This document shows, one piece after another, positions 25,794 through 34,021 of a stretch of DNA of 64,000 nt. The notes below the pieces were generated by a model. The model made no database searches, was not told where the DNA came from, and saw nothing but the letters and a program-made list of their open reading frames with translations. Position numbers and translations under genes: made by a program. The first letter of the stretch is position 1; the number at the start of each line of letters is the position of its first letter. The stretch comes from Akkermansiaceae bacterium UBA6138. Its GTDB lineage: Bacteria; Verrucomicrobiota; Verrucomicrobiia; Verrucomicrobiales; DEV007. The stretch spans positions 332 through 64,331 of the forward strand of contig DIVG01000028.1 in assembly GCA_002422425.1 (NCBI GenBank), in the 5' to 3' direction.

Positions 25794-26525
25794 TCAAATC
25801 CCGACCGCCTCGCGCCAGATCTTCGCCATCAGTCCGTGTCCAGCCTGGCTCGGGTGGACGCCGTCAGCCGCCCAGTAGGCGGGTTCGGTCCCGGCCTTGA
25901 CCACCTCATCGAATTTCGCCTGAAAGGGCACCCAGATCGCGCCGGCTCCCCTGGCGACCTCTTCGGCGAAGGCGCGTCGTATCTCGAACTCGGGGAACCA
26001 CGTGTCATTGACCGCCCCGCAGCGCAGCACGAAGGGTTCGCAGATGACGAGCGTAACTCCCGGCAGGGCCGCTTTGGTTCGCTCAAGCAGGGCGGCGAAG
26101 CCGTCACGATAGACCTCGGGCGTGCCGCCGTAGTTGCCGTTGAGCTTGTGCCAGATGTCGTTCACTCCGATGAGGATGCTTAGTATAGCGGGCTTCAGGT
26201 CGAGGCAATCGTGCTGCCAGCGGGCTTCGAGGTCGGGGACCTTGTTCCCGGAGATCCCGCGATTGTATAGACTGAGGCCCAGTGACGCGTGCTCGGCGAG
26301 GAGCTGTCCGGCAAGGTGGAAGGGATAACCTCGACCGAGCATGGCGGGGTTGTTCGCGCTGCCTTCGCTCTTCCGGTCGCGACCCGCGTCGGTGATGGAG
26401 TCACCCTGAAACAGGATCGTCGCTCCCTTTTCGAGCTTCACGGCCGGGGCGGCATGAGTGGGGCGGGGGAGAAGCGAGGCGGCCGAGCCGGCGGCGGTGA
26501 GAGAGAGAAGATGGCGGCGGTTCAT
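25794..26525 (-). CDS. SGNH/GDSL-type hydrolase, Tat-exported
   Basis: Esterase-like protein of 243 aa. The N-terminus MNRRHLLSLTAAGSAASLL is a Tat-like signal ending PTHA. SGNH blocks are clear: ILFQGDSITDAG (Ser), NRGISGN (Gly), ILIGVNDIW (Asn) and AADGVHPSQAGH (Asp-His). Probable role: removal of acetyl or other ester groups from carbohydrate, in keeping with the pectate lyase gene upstream on the same strand. The 5' leader contains a G/C-rich tandem repeat (26533-26629) starting 7 bp from the ATG, and no ribosome-binding site is visible. Confidence 0.9.
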   Translation of the reverse strand: MNRRHLLSLTAAGSAASLLPRPTHAAPAVKLEKGATILFQGDSITDAGRDRKSEGSANNPAMLGRGYPFHLAGQLLAEHASLGLSLYNRGISGNKVPDLEARWQHDCLDLKPAILSILIGVNDIWHKLNGNYGGTPEVYRDGFAALLERTKAALPGVTLVICEPFVLRCGAVNDTWFPEFEIRRAFAEEVARGAGAIWVPFQAKFDEVVKAGTEPAYWAADGVHPSQAGHGLMAKIWREAVGI

Positions 26526-26532
26526 TGAGGAA

Positions 26533-26629
26533 GGGGTTCAGGGGTTGAGGGGTTCAGGGGTTGAGGGATTCAGGGGTTGAGGGATTCAGGGGTTGAGGGA
26601 TTCAGGGGTTGAGGGATTCAGGGGTTGAG
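26533..26629. repeat. 16-bp tandem repeat with regular G-tracts
   Basis: Five full 16-bp units, mostly GGGGTTGAGGGATTCA, run from 26541 to 26620, with partial copies at both ends (26533-26540 and 26621-26629). The underlying period is 8 bp (GGGGTTSA). The repeat fills the gap between the pectate lyase stop, which it contains at 26618-26620, and the SGNH hydrolase start. Regular G3-G4 tracts with 4-nt loops on the plus strand could fold as G-quadruplexes on the template strand. Confidence 0.9.
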
Positions 26630-28069
26630 TTTTGCTTTTGCGGCGGCGTTGACGTAGGTCGACATGGCGTTGAGATGTCTTACAAAGAGTGCGGCGGAAA
26701 TTTCGCCGTCATCGGTCCAGACGCCATCTTCGTTTTGGTCTTCGAGAGCCGTTTTGACTTTGCCGCGGACGTTGCGGGCAGTCTTGAGCCAGCGCCCGGC
26801 GGTCTCGGGATTTCTGCGCGAGGCGAGGACCTCTTCGCGGGGCTTTGCGAGCGCTTCGCGAAGACGTTCGATCTTGTCCATCAGGCCGGCATCGATTTTG
26901 AAGCCGTAGTGCGGGGGCGTGTTCGAACCGTCGTAGGTGAGGGCGTAGGTTTTGTCCTCGCAGTAGAGCGGCTTGTTCGTGTGCAGTTCGTAAAAGCGTG
27001 CCCATTGCCCGTCGGGAAGGCGGCTCTTTTCGAGCCAGTCGAGGGCGGCCGGAATGGTGGCGCGGTATTTCTCTTCGCCGGTTGCAATCCAGATTTCAAA
27101 GAGGGTCGTGCAGGCGCCGAAGGACTCGGTCGAGGTCAGCGCGGGCGGCTCGAATTTGCGTGCCCAGACCGGGATCATCTCCTGATTGTATTGCTGCGCC
27201 CAGGCCGGTTGATCGCCCTCGAACTGGGCAAGGAGGAGAAAATCCCCGCAGCGTTTCGCCGCCTCGAGGTATCGCGCCTCGCCCGTGAGTTCGTGGGCAC
27301 GCAGCATCAGCAAAACAAGTCGCTCGAGATTGCCGTCGTTGAGGGTGTGAAAGTCGGTGTATTTCTCCTTGGGGAATTCGCGTGGCCATTCCGCGGGCAT
27401 CGTGGCCTTTTTCACGATGCCGTCGGCCGGAGCGGGGGCGCTGAACTGCTGGGGCCATGACCCGATCGCCGTCTGCGCGGCGAGGATGCGGTCAAAGGCG
27501 TAGGTGACGGACTCCTGCAGCTCCGTGTCGGCCCGACCCGCGTCGGTGTGGGCGAGTTCGAGAAGGAGGAGCAGCGCCGACTGGGTCTTGTTGTCGTCGA
27601 GGGTAGAGGAGTTCTTTTGTTTGCCGATCTCAGTCACCCCCGCGAGGACTTCCTTGCGTAGCCACCAGTTTTTCGGATCGTCGCCAGCAAAATCAAAGTC
27701 CGCCGACCATCCGCCCGACTCGAGCTGGCAATCGATGAGCGCCCTGGCCGCCCCCTTGGCCCCGGCGAGAAAGGCTTCGTCGCCCGTCGCCTCCCAGGCC
27801 TGCAACATTGCCAGGCCGACCGTCGTTGTGCCGTGAGGCTGGATCGAGATGATCGTTTTACTCTTTTTGCCCTCGACCATGGCCTCACTGAGGTCGCGCT
27901 TCCAGGCTGAGGCGTAGCCGCCGTGCGAGGCGAGTTTCGAAAGGTAAAAGTCGTTCGCCTTGCGCATCGCCGCGATCACCTTCGCCGGATCGGGGGGATC
28001 GTCGGCGGCGAGCAGTGGCGGCAGTGTCAGGATCGCGGCAAGGAGCGCCGACCTTAGGATCGTCTTCAT
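26618..28069 (-). CDS. pectate lyase (family PL10-like)
   Basis: Exported protein of 483 aa with a cleavable signal (MKTILRSALLAAILTLPPLL). Alpha/alpha-toroid repeats are evident, with the family-like stretches ASHGGYASAWKRDLSE, TIISIQPHGTTTVGLAML, QSALLLLLELA, and the segment SWPQQFSAPAP. This pattern fits pectic acid lyases of the PF09492 type, cleaving polygalacturonate by beta-elimination. Its ATG overlaps the stop of the upstream esterase gene (ATGA), so they form an operon with the SGNH hydrolase probably downstream. The last codons lie inside the tandem repeat, so repeat length could alter the C-terminus. Confidence 0.75.
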   Translation of the reverse strand: MKTILRSALLAAILTLPPLLAADDPPDPAKVIAAMRKANDFYLSKLASHGGYASAWKRDLSEAMVEGKKSKTIISIQPHGTTTVGLAMLQAWEATGDEAFLAGAKGAARALIDCQLESGGWSADFDFAGDDPKNWWLRKEVLAGVTEIGKQKNSSTLDDNKTQSALLLLLELAHTDAGRADTELQESVTYAFDRILAAQTAIGSWPQQFSAPAPADGIVKKATMPAEWPREFPKEKYTDFHTLNDGNLERLVLLMLRAHELTGEARYLEAAKRCGDFLLLAQFEGDQPAWAQQYNQEMIPVWARKFEPPALTSTESFGACTTLFEIWIATGEEKYRATIPAALDWLEKSRLPDGQWARFYELHTNKPLYCEDKTYALTYDGSNTPPHYGFKIDAGLMDKIERLREALAKPREEVLASRRNPETAGRWLKTARNVRGKVKTALEDQNEDGVWTDDGEISAALFVRHLNAMSTYVNAAAKAKLNP

Positions 28070-29016
28070 GGGGTGGGGGGGGCGCCAAGTCTTTGCGCAA
28101 AGATCCATTCGTGGAGCTCGGGTTTCACATACGCGATCGAGGTGATGAGATGGCCTTCGCCTTCAAGGATCGTCATCTGCGCCTTCGTGCCTCCGGCCGC
28201 CTTTATCGCTGCTATCATCGAGGTCGAGCGTTCGAGGGGAACATCCTCGTCTTTGTCGCCGTGAAAGGCCCAGAGCGGAGTCTCTTTCAGCGCCGCCGCC
28301 TTCGACGGGTCACCGCCGCCGCAGAGAGGAATGATCGCGGCGAAGACACCCGGATTTTCCGTGCCGAGATACCACGAACCCGATCCGCCCATGGACGAGC
28401 CGGTCAGGTAAATACGCGACTCGTCGATGGGGAGCGCGTCGGCGAGAGAGCGGATCACTTTCATCAGATTTGCGGCGACCTCGTTGCGGAAGCCGATGGC
28501 CCGGTCGGGGCACTGCGGAGCGAGGACAAAGCAGGGGCGCTCCTCCTGATTCGCCTCTTCAGTGAAGGGCTTCGTCGCGCCGCCCATCTGGGCCTCGTTG
28601 TCCGATCCGCTCTGGCCTGCACCGTGCAGCCAGATCACGAGCGGGTAGCGCTCTGTCGCCTTCCACCGGGGATTGCCGTAGAGCTGGTAGTTGAGTCCCT
28701 CGGGCGAGGCGTTTTTGACAAAGGCACCCGTGACGAGGTGGGCGAGGGGACCGTCCTTGAGCCCCGCGTCGCGGGCCTGTTCGCGCAGGAGCCCTTTCAC
28801 ATAGGCCTGATCGGTCTCGGAGAGCTTGTCGAGCGGCACCTTGAAGGTCTGGAAGTCCGCCGTCCGCTTGATCCTCACCTCGGTTGCCGAGAACTCCATC
28901 AGCTCGCCCTCGAAAGTTGACTTCCCGTCCGCCGAGGTCCAGGCGCGTTTTTCGGCCTGTAGAAATGAGGCGAGGAAGCTGATGAGAAAGAGAGTGAAAA
29001 CAGGGAGAATTCGCAT
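28066..29016 (-). CDS. alpha/beta-hydrolase esterase with N-terminal SHD1-like domain
   Basis: Secreted protein of 316 aa; the ATG at 29016 starts a signal peptide (ILPVFTLFLISFLASFLQAEK), while the open frame back to 29214 looks non-coding. Residues about 22-75 (RAWTSADGKSTFEGELMEF ... LDKLSETDQAYV) are SHD1-like. The rest is an alpha/beta hydrolase: IWLHGAGQSGSDNE (oxyanion), YLTGSSMGGSGSWYL (nucleophile Ser), FHGDKDEDVP (Asp) and LEGEGHLIT (His). It resembles PVC phospholipase/carboxylesterase and feruloyl-esterase-like proteins. The stop overlaps the pectate lyase start by four bases, which implies a joint role in plant or algal polysaccharide breakdown. Confidence 0.82.
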   Translation of the reverse strand: MRILPVFTLFLISFLASFLQAEKRAWTSADGKSTFEGELMEFSATEVRIKRTADFQTFKVPLDKLSETDQAYVKGLLREQARDAGLKDGPLAHLVTGAFVKNASPEGLNYQLYGNPRWKATERYPLVIWLHGAGQSGSDNEAQMGGATKPFTEEANQEERPCFVLAPQCPDRAIGFRNEVAANLMKVIRSLADALPIDESRIYLTGSSMGGSGSWYLGTENPGVFAAIIPLCGGGDPSKAAALKETPLWAFHGDKDEDVPLERSTSMIAAIKAAGGTKAQMTILEGEGHLITSIAYVKPELHEWIFAQRLGAPPTP

Positions 29017-29095
29017 GGTGAGGAAGTTAGGGAGCTTCCGATGATGAGACAAGCCGAATCCCTCGATCCGTATGGGCGTTTTGCGATTTTTCCTT

Positions 29096-29497
29096 TCAAA
29101 CGGTTCTATCGAGAGCCAACACTTGCAACCCGGCAATCTTCCCGAAATGGCGATGATTTCGAGTGACGAGCGGAAGACCGGCAGACAGGGCGCAAGCGGC
29201 GATCCAGAGATCATTTTGTCCCATTTCCCGCCACCACGGCTCGCTCTGAATGGAAGCGCAAAGTGTCGCGTAGGCCGGGACCACAGTCGACGGGTCCATC
29301 ATCGGGATGCCCAGTGCGAGAAATTCATCGACCCGTTCCTGTGGATGCCCGGCCCGCGTAGCTCCGTGCTGGAATTCGCCGAGAACTACCCAGGGGATCC
29401 CGAGGGACTTACCTTGATTGCTCATCGCGAATGACGTTGCCCAACCCTTACCCCGCCAGAGTCCAATGAGAAAGCTCGTGTCAGCGATCAGGTCCAT
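29096..29497 (-). CDS. vapC: VapC-type PIN-domain toxin
   Basis: PIN-domain RNase of 133 aa. Conserved features are MDLIADTSFLIGLWRG with the first Asp at residue 6, VVLGEFQHG with the Glu, NDLWIAACALS with the third acidic residue, and TRNHRHFGKIAGL near the end. Unlike the VapC at 2.8 kb it keeps Asp at the first position. It overlaps the antitoxin gene by 10 bp. On the minus strand it follows the broken hsdM gene. Confidence 0.85.
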   Translation of the reverse strand: MDLIADTSFLIGLWRGKGWATSFAMSNQGKSLGIPWVVLGEFQHGATRAGHPQERVDEFLALGIPMMDPSTVVPAYATLCASIQSEPWWREMGQNDLWIAACALSAGLPLVTRNHRHFGKIAGLQVLALDRTV

Positions 29498-29718
29498 GGA
29501 TCGTGTTTTGAAAAAGAACGATCTTCGACACTTTCCTCCATTTTATCGTTTCCCGGGAATTCCGAGGTCGGGTTTGCGTTTAGAAACTGAAGGAACGATC
29601 CCAAAGTGCCCGGGTCGGGCAAAACACGCTTCACCACCGAGGAGAAGGATTCCCTCGAGCCCCGCTTCCACGCCTTGAGCCGTTCATACGCCTCATCATC
29701 CAAAGTGATCGTTTTCAT
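29488..29718 (-). CDS. vapB: VapB-type antitoxin
   Basis: Antitoxin of 76 aa starting MKTITLDDEAYERLKAWK, a DUF217-type ribbon-helix-helix-like N-terminus, followed by ESFSSVVKRVL and a flexible acidic C-terminus (KMEESVEDRSFSKHD). The ATG at 29718 is chosen because it starts at the domain; the frame is open to 29799. A perfect 12-bp palindrome lies 6 bp upstream of the ATG and could be its operator. It overlaps the toxin gene by 10 bp. Confidence 0.8.
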   Translation of the reverse strand: MKTITLDDEAYERLKAWKRGSRESFSSVVKRVLPDPGTLGSFLQFLNANPTSEFPGNDKMEESVEDRSFSKHDPWT

Positions 29719-29724
29719 CTTGTC

Positions 29725-29736
29725 CGTGTATACACG
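29725..29736. promoter_or_regulatory. palindrome CGTGTATACACG upstream of vapB
   Basis: A perfect 12-bp palindrome, six bases before the vapB ATG. A further half-site-like AACACG follows at 29743. VapBC loci are normally repressed by the VapBC complex at short palindromes here, so this is the best operator candidate. Confidence 0.5.
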
Positions 29737-29953
29737 AACGGTAACACGACGATGCGATTCTGGAAAGTTGTCTGTGCCTTCACCCGAGAGCGTGAGCATC
29801 CTGCTCGCAGATCGCCTAAGGGTGAGCAGGGATGCCCGCGCTTCATCATTGACGCGGTGGATGGGAAGCCTCCTTTCCCTTGGTCGGCACGAGGGGCAGT
29901 TGTTCGAAATCTTCGAATAACTGAATTCTGAGCCTGATCGTGGTGCGGTGTCC

Positions 29954-31566
29954 TCATATCCCGAGTTGTTTGAGGATTTCCCTCAGCGCCTTGTCCGTCT
30001 CCCGCGCCTCGGCCTCAATCACCTTCAATTCCTCCACGATCTCCGCAATCGGCCGATAGGTCTCCGCGTCGCTCGTGTGGATGTAGCGGCTCGGGGAAAT
30101 GTTGTAGTCGTTCTTTTTCAGCTCGGCGAGCTCGACGATGCGGCTGAGTTTTTCCTCCTCCTGCCACTCGAGGAGAACGTCGGCGATGCGCTGGATGCCG
30201 GCCTCGGGGATGAAGTTCTTCGGATCGCCCTTTTCGAAGACCTGGCTGGCGTTGACGAGGAAGACATTGCCCTGACGCGCCTTCGGTTTGGCTTTGTTGA
30301 GAAAGAGGACGATGCCGGGGGCGGTGGTGTTGTAGAAGAGATTCTCGGGCAGGTAGAGGATACTCTCGACGAGGTCGCGATCGACGAACCACTGGCGGAC
30401 GGTTTTTTCTTTGTTGGTGCCGGCATTGCCCGATCCGCGCGAGGCGGCCCCGGTATCGAGGACGACGGCGCCTCGGCCCTTGTCATTAAGGCTGGCGTGC
30501 ATGTGCTGGACCCAACCCCAGTCGGCGGAGGATTTACCGGGGAAACCCGCCCCGGCGGGGAAGCGGTCGAGCTCGTCGGCATCGTAATCGGCTTCGGTGA
30601 ACCAGTCCTGATTCCACATGGGATTGGCGACGACCCGGTCGAAGGTGCGCAGCTTGCCGCGTTTGTCGCGGAACTTCGGATTCTTGAAGGTGTCGCCGAT
30701 CTCGATCTGACCTTCCATGTCGTGGATGATCATGTTCATGCAGGCCATCGCCCAGATGTCGGCGATGTATTCCTGCCCGTAGAGCTTGAGGGGGGCAAAG
30801 AGGGCCGGTTTTCCAACCCGCCTTTGGCTTTTGATTGGCGGACAGGAATGTCCGCCCTCCGTTTCGCCTCCATCACATTCTGACACTTGATGATAAGTCC
30901 GCCGGAACCGGAGGTGGGATCATATACCTCCATGCCGGGAGCCGGGTCCAGAACGAGGGCCATGATCGTCCCGACCTCGGGCGGAGTGTAGAACTCTCCC
31001 GCACTCTGCCCGGCGAACTTGCGGATGAGGTACTCGTAGCTCTTGCCGATGATGTCGGCCTCCACGTCCTCGAGCCCGAGGCGCTTCGTGCTGACGGCTT
31101 CGATGAGATTCGAGAGGCGGTCGTCGTCGAGGTCGCGCTGGCCGTGGGTGGTGGCATTGAAATCGACGCGGTCGATGATGCCCTGCAGGGGCGGATTCTC
31201 CCGGGCGATGGCCCGCATCTGACTGGTCACGCCCTCGCCGATCCTGTCGGAGAGCAGCCGGATGACGGACCAGACCGGCGCCTCGGGATCGTCGGGCACG
31301 AGCGGCAGGTAAAAGCGGACGAGCTTGTGATCGGCCTTGGCAAGCTGGAAGGCTTTTTTCCGCGAGCCGACTTCGGCGGCGATGCGGTTCAACTCGTCAT
31401 CGAAGACATCGCAGAGGCGCTTGGTGAAGATGAGGGGGAGAATGTAGTCCTTGTATTTCGGCGCGTCCTTGGCCCCGCGAATGGAGCAGGCGGCATCCCA
31501 GATTCAGGATTCGAGGGACTTCGATTTACCGTTTCCGGCTGCGGTGGTGGTTTTCTTCACGGGCAT
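29954..31566 (-). pseudogene. hsdM: type I restriction-modification DNA methylase subunit HsdM, disrupted
   Basis: Orphan HsdM-like N6-adenine methylase that cannot be read as one protein. The ATG at 31566 gives MPVKKTTTAAGNGKSKSLES, then TGA (31506-31504), where homologues carry Trp (SLESW.WDAACSIRG). After that the frame reads on: CSIRGAKDAPKYKDYILPL, GEFYTPPEVGTIM and YDPTSGSGG (SAM motif I). It then passes into a palindromic element and shifts frame at a C6 run (30795-30790 on the minus strand); one added base restores PLKLYGQEY. The C-terminal frame has VVANPMWNQDW (motif IV, NPMW) and SPSRYIHTSDAETYRPI. No hsdS or hsdR gene lies in the window. It is either a decaying gene or has sequencing errors. 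Confidence 0.85.
30837..30856. repeat. palindromic element inside hsdM
   Basis: GGCGGACA and TGTCCGCC are perfectly complementary around the loop GGAA. The palindrome is the core of an approximately 75-bp stretch (about 30796-30871) that has no counterpart in the expected HsdM sequence between IIKCQ and PLKLYGQ. In the hsdM frame it reads RRADIPVRQSKAKGGLENR, a peptide-like string I associate with dispersed palindromic elements in PVC genomes (from memory, unverified). No second copy is obvious in this window. Confidence 0.6.
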
Positions 31567-31696
31567 CTCTCAAGTTCCATCTGACACGTTTATACAAAGC
31601 ACAGGATGCCTTAAATATGAACTGTTTTTTAGTTCCGTGATGCGGGGAGGGAGAGGGAAGGAAGAATGGGCGCGGAACGGAACGGGCGCGGAGGGG

Positions 31697-31880
31697 CGAC
31701 GCGGCTACCTTTGCCCAAGGTAGGGGAGCTCGGCCCGAGCGACCGTTGGACATCCACGCCATCTCGCGCACCCAACCCGCGCCGGACCGAAGGCGGCCCC
31801 AGACCGACGCGGCTACCTTTTCTGTTTGCGCGAGACGACGGGTTTTCGACCACGAATGGTCACGAATGGTCACGAATGAG
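31697..31880. repeat. direct repeats in gene-free stretch upstream of hsdM
   Basis: The 378-bp gap between the hsdM start and the nspC stop holds no credible gene. It contains a 16-nt exact direct repeat, CGACGCGGCTACCTTT, at 31697-31712 and 31805-31820, and three tandem 10-bp copies of CACGAATGGT at 31851-31880, the last ending in GAG. A string acggaacgggc also occurs twice nearby (31678 and 31911 regions). A TATAAA about 25 bp before the hsdM ATG may be a promoter remnant. Confidence 0.7.
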
Positions 31881-31944
31881 AGGGCTGATTGCGGGGAATG
31901 AGGGCGCAACGGAACGGGCCTGGAGATTCGTTCTACGTCCCCAC

Positions 31945-33138
31945 TCACCCCAACCGCCGACGATACTCCTCATACCCGAACTCACGCACGCTCCCGATCT
32001 CGCCGTCCTCGCCCAGAATCGCAATGGACGGAAGCGGCACGCCGTTGAAGGTGGTCGTTTTCACCATCGTGTAGTGGGACATGTCGTGGAAGACGATGCG
32101 GTCTCCGATTTGGAGCGGGGCGTCGAAGCTGTAGTCGCCGATGACGTCGCCGGCGAGACAGGTGGGGCCTCCGAGGCGGTAGGCGTGGGGTTTTTCTCCG
32201 GCCGCGGCGGCGCCCTCGACGACGGGGCGATAGGGCATCTCGAGGACGTCTGGCATGTGGGTCGTGGCGGAGAGATCGAGCACGGCGATGGGCATGCCGT
32301 TTTCGACGAGGTCGATGACGGTGCCGATCAACACACCCGTTCCCACGGCGATCGCTTCGCCGGGTTCGAGGTAGATCTGAAGATGGGGATAGCGGGCCTG
32401 GACTTCGCGAATGAGGGAAATGAGAAGTTCAACATCGTAGCCCGGAGAGGTGATGAGGTGGCCCCCGCCGAAGTTGAGCCACTTCATGGTCTGCAACTGG
32501 GCGTCGAATTTCTCCATCACGGCATGGAGGGTGCCGCCGAGAGCGGAGGCGCCCTGTTCGCAGAGGGTGTGGAAGTGGAGCCCCTCGAGTCCGGCGAGAT
32601 CGGCTCCTGCGAGGAGGCGGGCGAGGACGCCGAAGCGGGACCCGGGGGCGCAGGGATCGTAGATCTCGGCGACGGCTTCGGAGTATTCGGGATTGATGCG
32701 GAGTCCGGCGGAGACGCGCGGCCCGGCGGCGAGAACCTCTTCGCGGTAGCGATGCCACTGGCTCAGTGAATTGAAGACGAGGTGATCGGCGATCTTGAGG
32801 ACCTCGGTCATTTCGGCCGGTTTGAAGGCGGGGGAGAAGACATGGACTTCGCCGCCGAATTCCTCGTGTCCGAGGCGGGCTTCGTGGAGTCCGCTCGCGG
32901 CCGTGCCGACGAGGTAGTCGCGCAGGAGCGGGTAAAGGCCGAAGCAGGCAAAGGCCTTTTGCGCGAGGAGGATTTTGGCTCCGGTCTCGTCCTGGACCCG
33001 TTTCAGGATCTGGCCGTTGCGACGAAAGAGGGTTTGGTCGAGGACATAAGAGGGCGTGTCGAGCCCGGTGCGCTCAAAGGCGGCAAGAAGGGCCGGAACA
33101 TCGCCGCGGTAGAGGCCGGTTTCGGGGTGGTCGGACAT
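31945..33138 (-). CDS. nspC: carboxynorspermidine decarboxylase NspC
   Basis: PLP-dependent alanine-racemase-fold decarboxylase, 397 aa, catalysing the last step of norspermidine/spermidine formation by the carboxy-polyamine route. Visible features are PSYVLDQTLFRRNG, the PLP lysine in LLAQKAFACFGLYPLL, LHFHTLCEQGA, WLNFGGGHLIT, YLEPGEAIAVGTG and GGPTCLAGDVIGDYSF. The ATG at 33138 is used since the extension to 33219 is Pro/Ser-rich translated repeat. The partner carboxynorspermidine dehydrogenase is not in the window. The leader holds a G-tract repeat, and the NIPSNAP gene lies upstream on the same strand. Confidence 0.93.
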   Translation of the reverse strand: MSDHPETGLYRGDVPALLAAFERTGLDTPSYVLDQTLFRRNGQILKRVQDETGAKILLAQKAFACFGLYPLLRDYLVGTAASGLHEARLGHEEFGGEVHVFSPAFKPAEMTEVLKIADHLVFNSLSQWHRYREEVLAAGPRVSAGLRINPEYSEAVAEIYDPCAPGSRFGVLARLLAGADLAGLEGLHFHTLCEQGASALGGTLHAVMEKFDAQLQTMKWLNFGGGHLITSPGYDVELLISLIREVQARYPHLQIYLEPGEAIAVGTGVLIGTVIDLVENGMPIAVLDLSATTHMPDVLEMPYRPVVEGAAAAGEKPHAYRLGGPTCLAGDVIGDYSFDAPLQIGDRIVFHDMSHYTMVKTTTFNGVPLPSIAILGEDGEIGSVREFGYEEYRRRLG

Positions 33139-33177
33139 CAGGGGGAGGCGGGGAGGCGGTTCGGGAGTTGAGGCGCG

Positions 33178-33209
33178 AGGGGATGAGGGGATGAGGGGAT
33201 GAGGGGACG
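33178..33209. repeat. 8-bp tandem repeat with four G4 tracts
   Basis: Three copies of AGGGGATG and a fourth ending ACG. Four GGGG runs with identical 4-nt loops are a canonical G-quadruplex pattern on the plus strand, which is the template for nspC. It lies in the 85-bp gap between the NIPSNAP stop and the nspC start, in the same kind of position as the repeat at 26.5 kb. Confidence 0.85.
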
Positions 33210-33223
33210 GGTGCACCAAACGT

Positions 33224-33988
33224 TTATTTCACCGGGGAATAATCGGTCGGGTCGAGGACGGTGGAGGCAACTCCTTTTTCGATGAGGAGTTTGCCGTCCT
33301 TTTCCGAAGCGTCGCGGGCGGTGATCCAGTCGGGATCTTTGCGGAAAGCGTCGAAGCTCGCAGCCATGGCCTCGGCGGAGGCGTGGGTGAGGAAGTAGAG
33401 AAGGGTGACGTCGGCGCCATCCTGCCCCTCGTCGAGGTGGAAATAGGGCAGATTGGTCATGCCGTGTTTGGCGAAGAGTTTCACGGTATGGTCGCGAAAG
33501 CGGGCGTCGAGGGCCCCGAGTTTGCCGGGCAGGGTGGTGTAGCGTCGCAACTCGATGAGGCGGGGTTCGGTGGCGGCGGCGATAGGCAGGGCAGGGGAGT
33601 AATCGGTGAGGTGGAGGAAGAGGCTCTCCATCCCGGCAACGAGCTTGCCGTCTTTTTCCGAAGCGGACTTCGCCGCGACCCACTCGGGATCTTCGAGAAA
33701 GGTCTTCCACGAGGCTTCCCGTGCGGCTTTGTCAGGGTAGCCGAGCAGGTAGATGAGGGTCTCGTCGTTTTTTTCTCCGGTTTCGGTGCGGGGAGTGCCG
33801 TAGAGGACGTTTGTCATGCCGTGCTTTTTGAAGAGGGCGACGGTGTGGTCGCGGAAGCGTGCGTGCATCGCTCCGGCTTTACCGGGCGCGGCGTGATAGG
33901 TGCGCAGCTCGAAGCAGGTGAGATCCTGCGCGGCGGCGGGAACGAGAGAAAGGATGAAGGCGGAGAGGGTGAAAAACAAGCGTTTCAT
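33224..33988 (-). CDS. exported protein with two NIPSNAP domains
   Basis: Secreted or periplasmic protein of 254 aa with signal peptide MKRLFFTLSAFILSLVPAAAQ. Two tandem NIPSNAP repeats follow: residues about 22-125 (LTCFELRTYHAAPGKAGAMHARFRDHTVALF) and about 140-250 (LIELRRYTTLPGKLGALDARFRDHTVKLF). They share long stretches such as EKDGKL near their ends, so an internal duplication is clear. NIPSNAP is a ferredoxin-like alpha/beta-barrel fold; the biochemical role in bacteria is unknown. It precedes nspC on the same strand. Confidence 0.85.
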   Translation of the reverse strand: MKRLFFTLSAFILSLVPAAAQDLTCFELRTYHAAPGKAGAMHARFRDHTVALFKKHGMTNVLYGTPRTETGEKNDETLIYLLGYPDKAAREASWKTFLEDPEWVAAKSASEKDGKLVAGMESLFLHLTDYSPALPIAAATEPRLIELRRYTTLPGKLGALDARFRDHTVKLFAKHGMTNLPYFHLDEGQDGADVTLLYFLTHASAEAMAASFDAFRKDPDWITARDASEKDGKLLIEKGVASTVLDPTDYSPVK

Positions 33989-34021
33989 GGGATTTCTTTT
34001 GGGGGTTGAGAGAGGGGGATT

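Noticed and set aside
29954..30886. C-terminal hsdM piece as an independent methylase gene
   Set aside because: It lacks the SAM-binding motif I, starts at a GTG inside the inserted element, and continues the upstream piece exactly when one base is added.
31526..31948. 140-codon minus-strand ORF in the gap before hsdM
   Set aside because: It runs through direct repeats, has no domain-like pattern and is in a different frame from hsdM.
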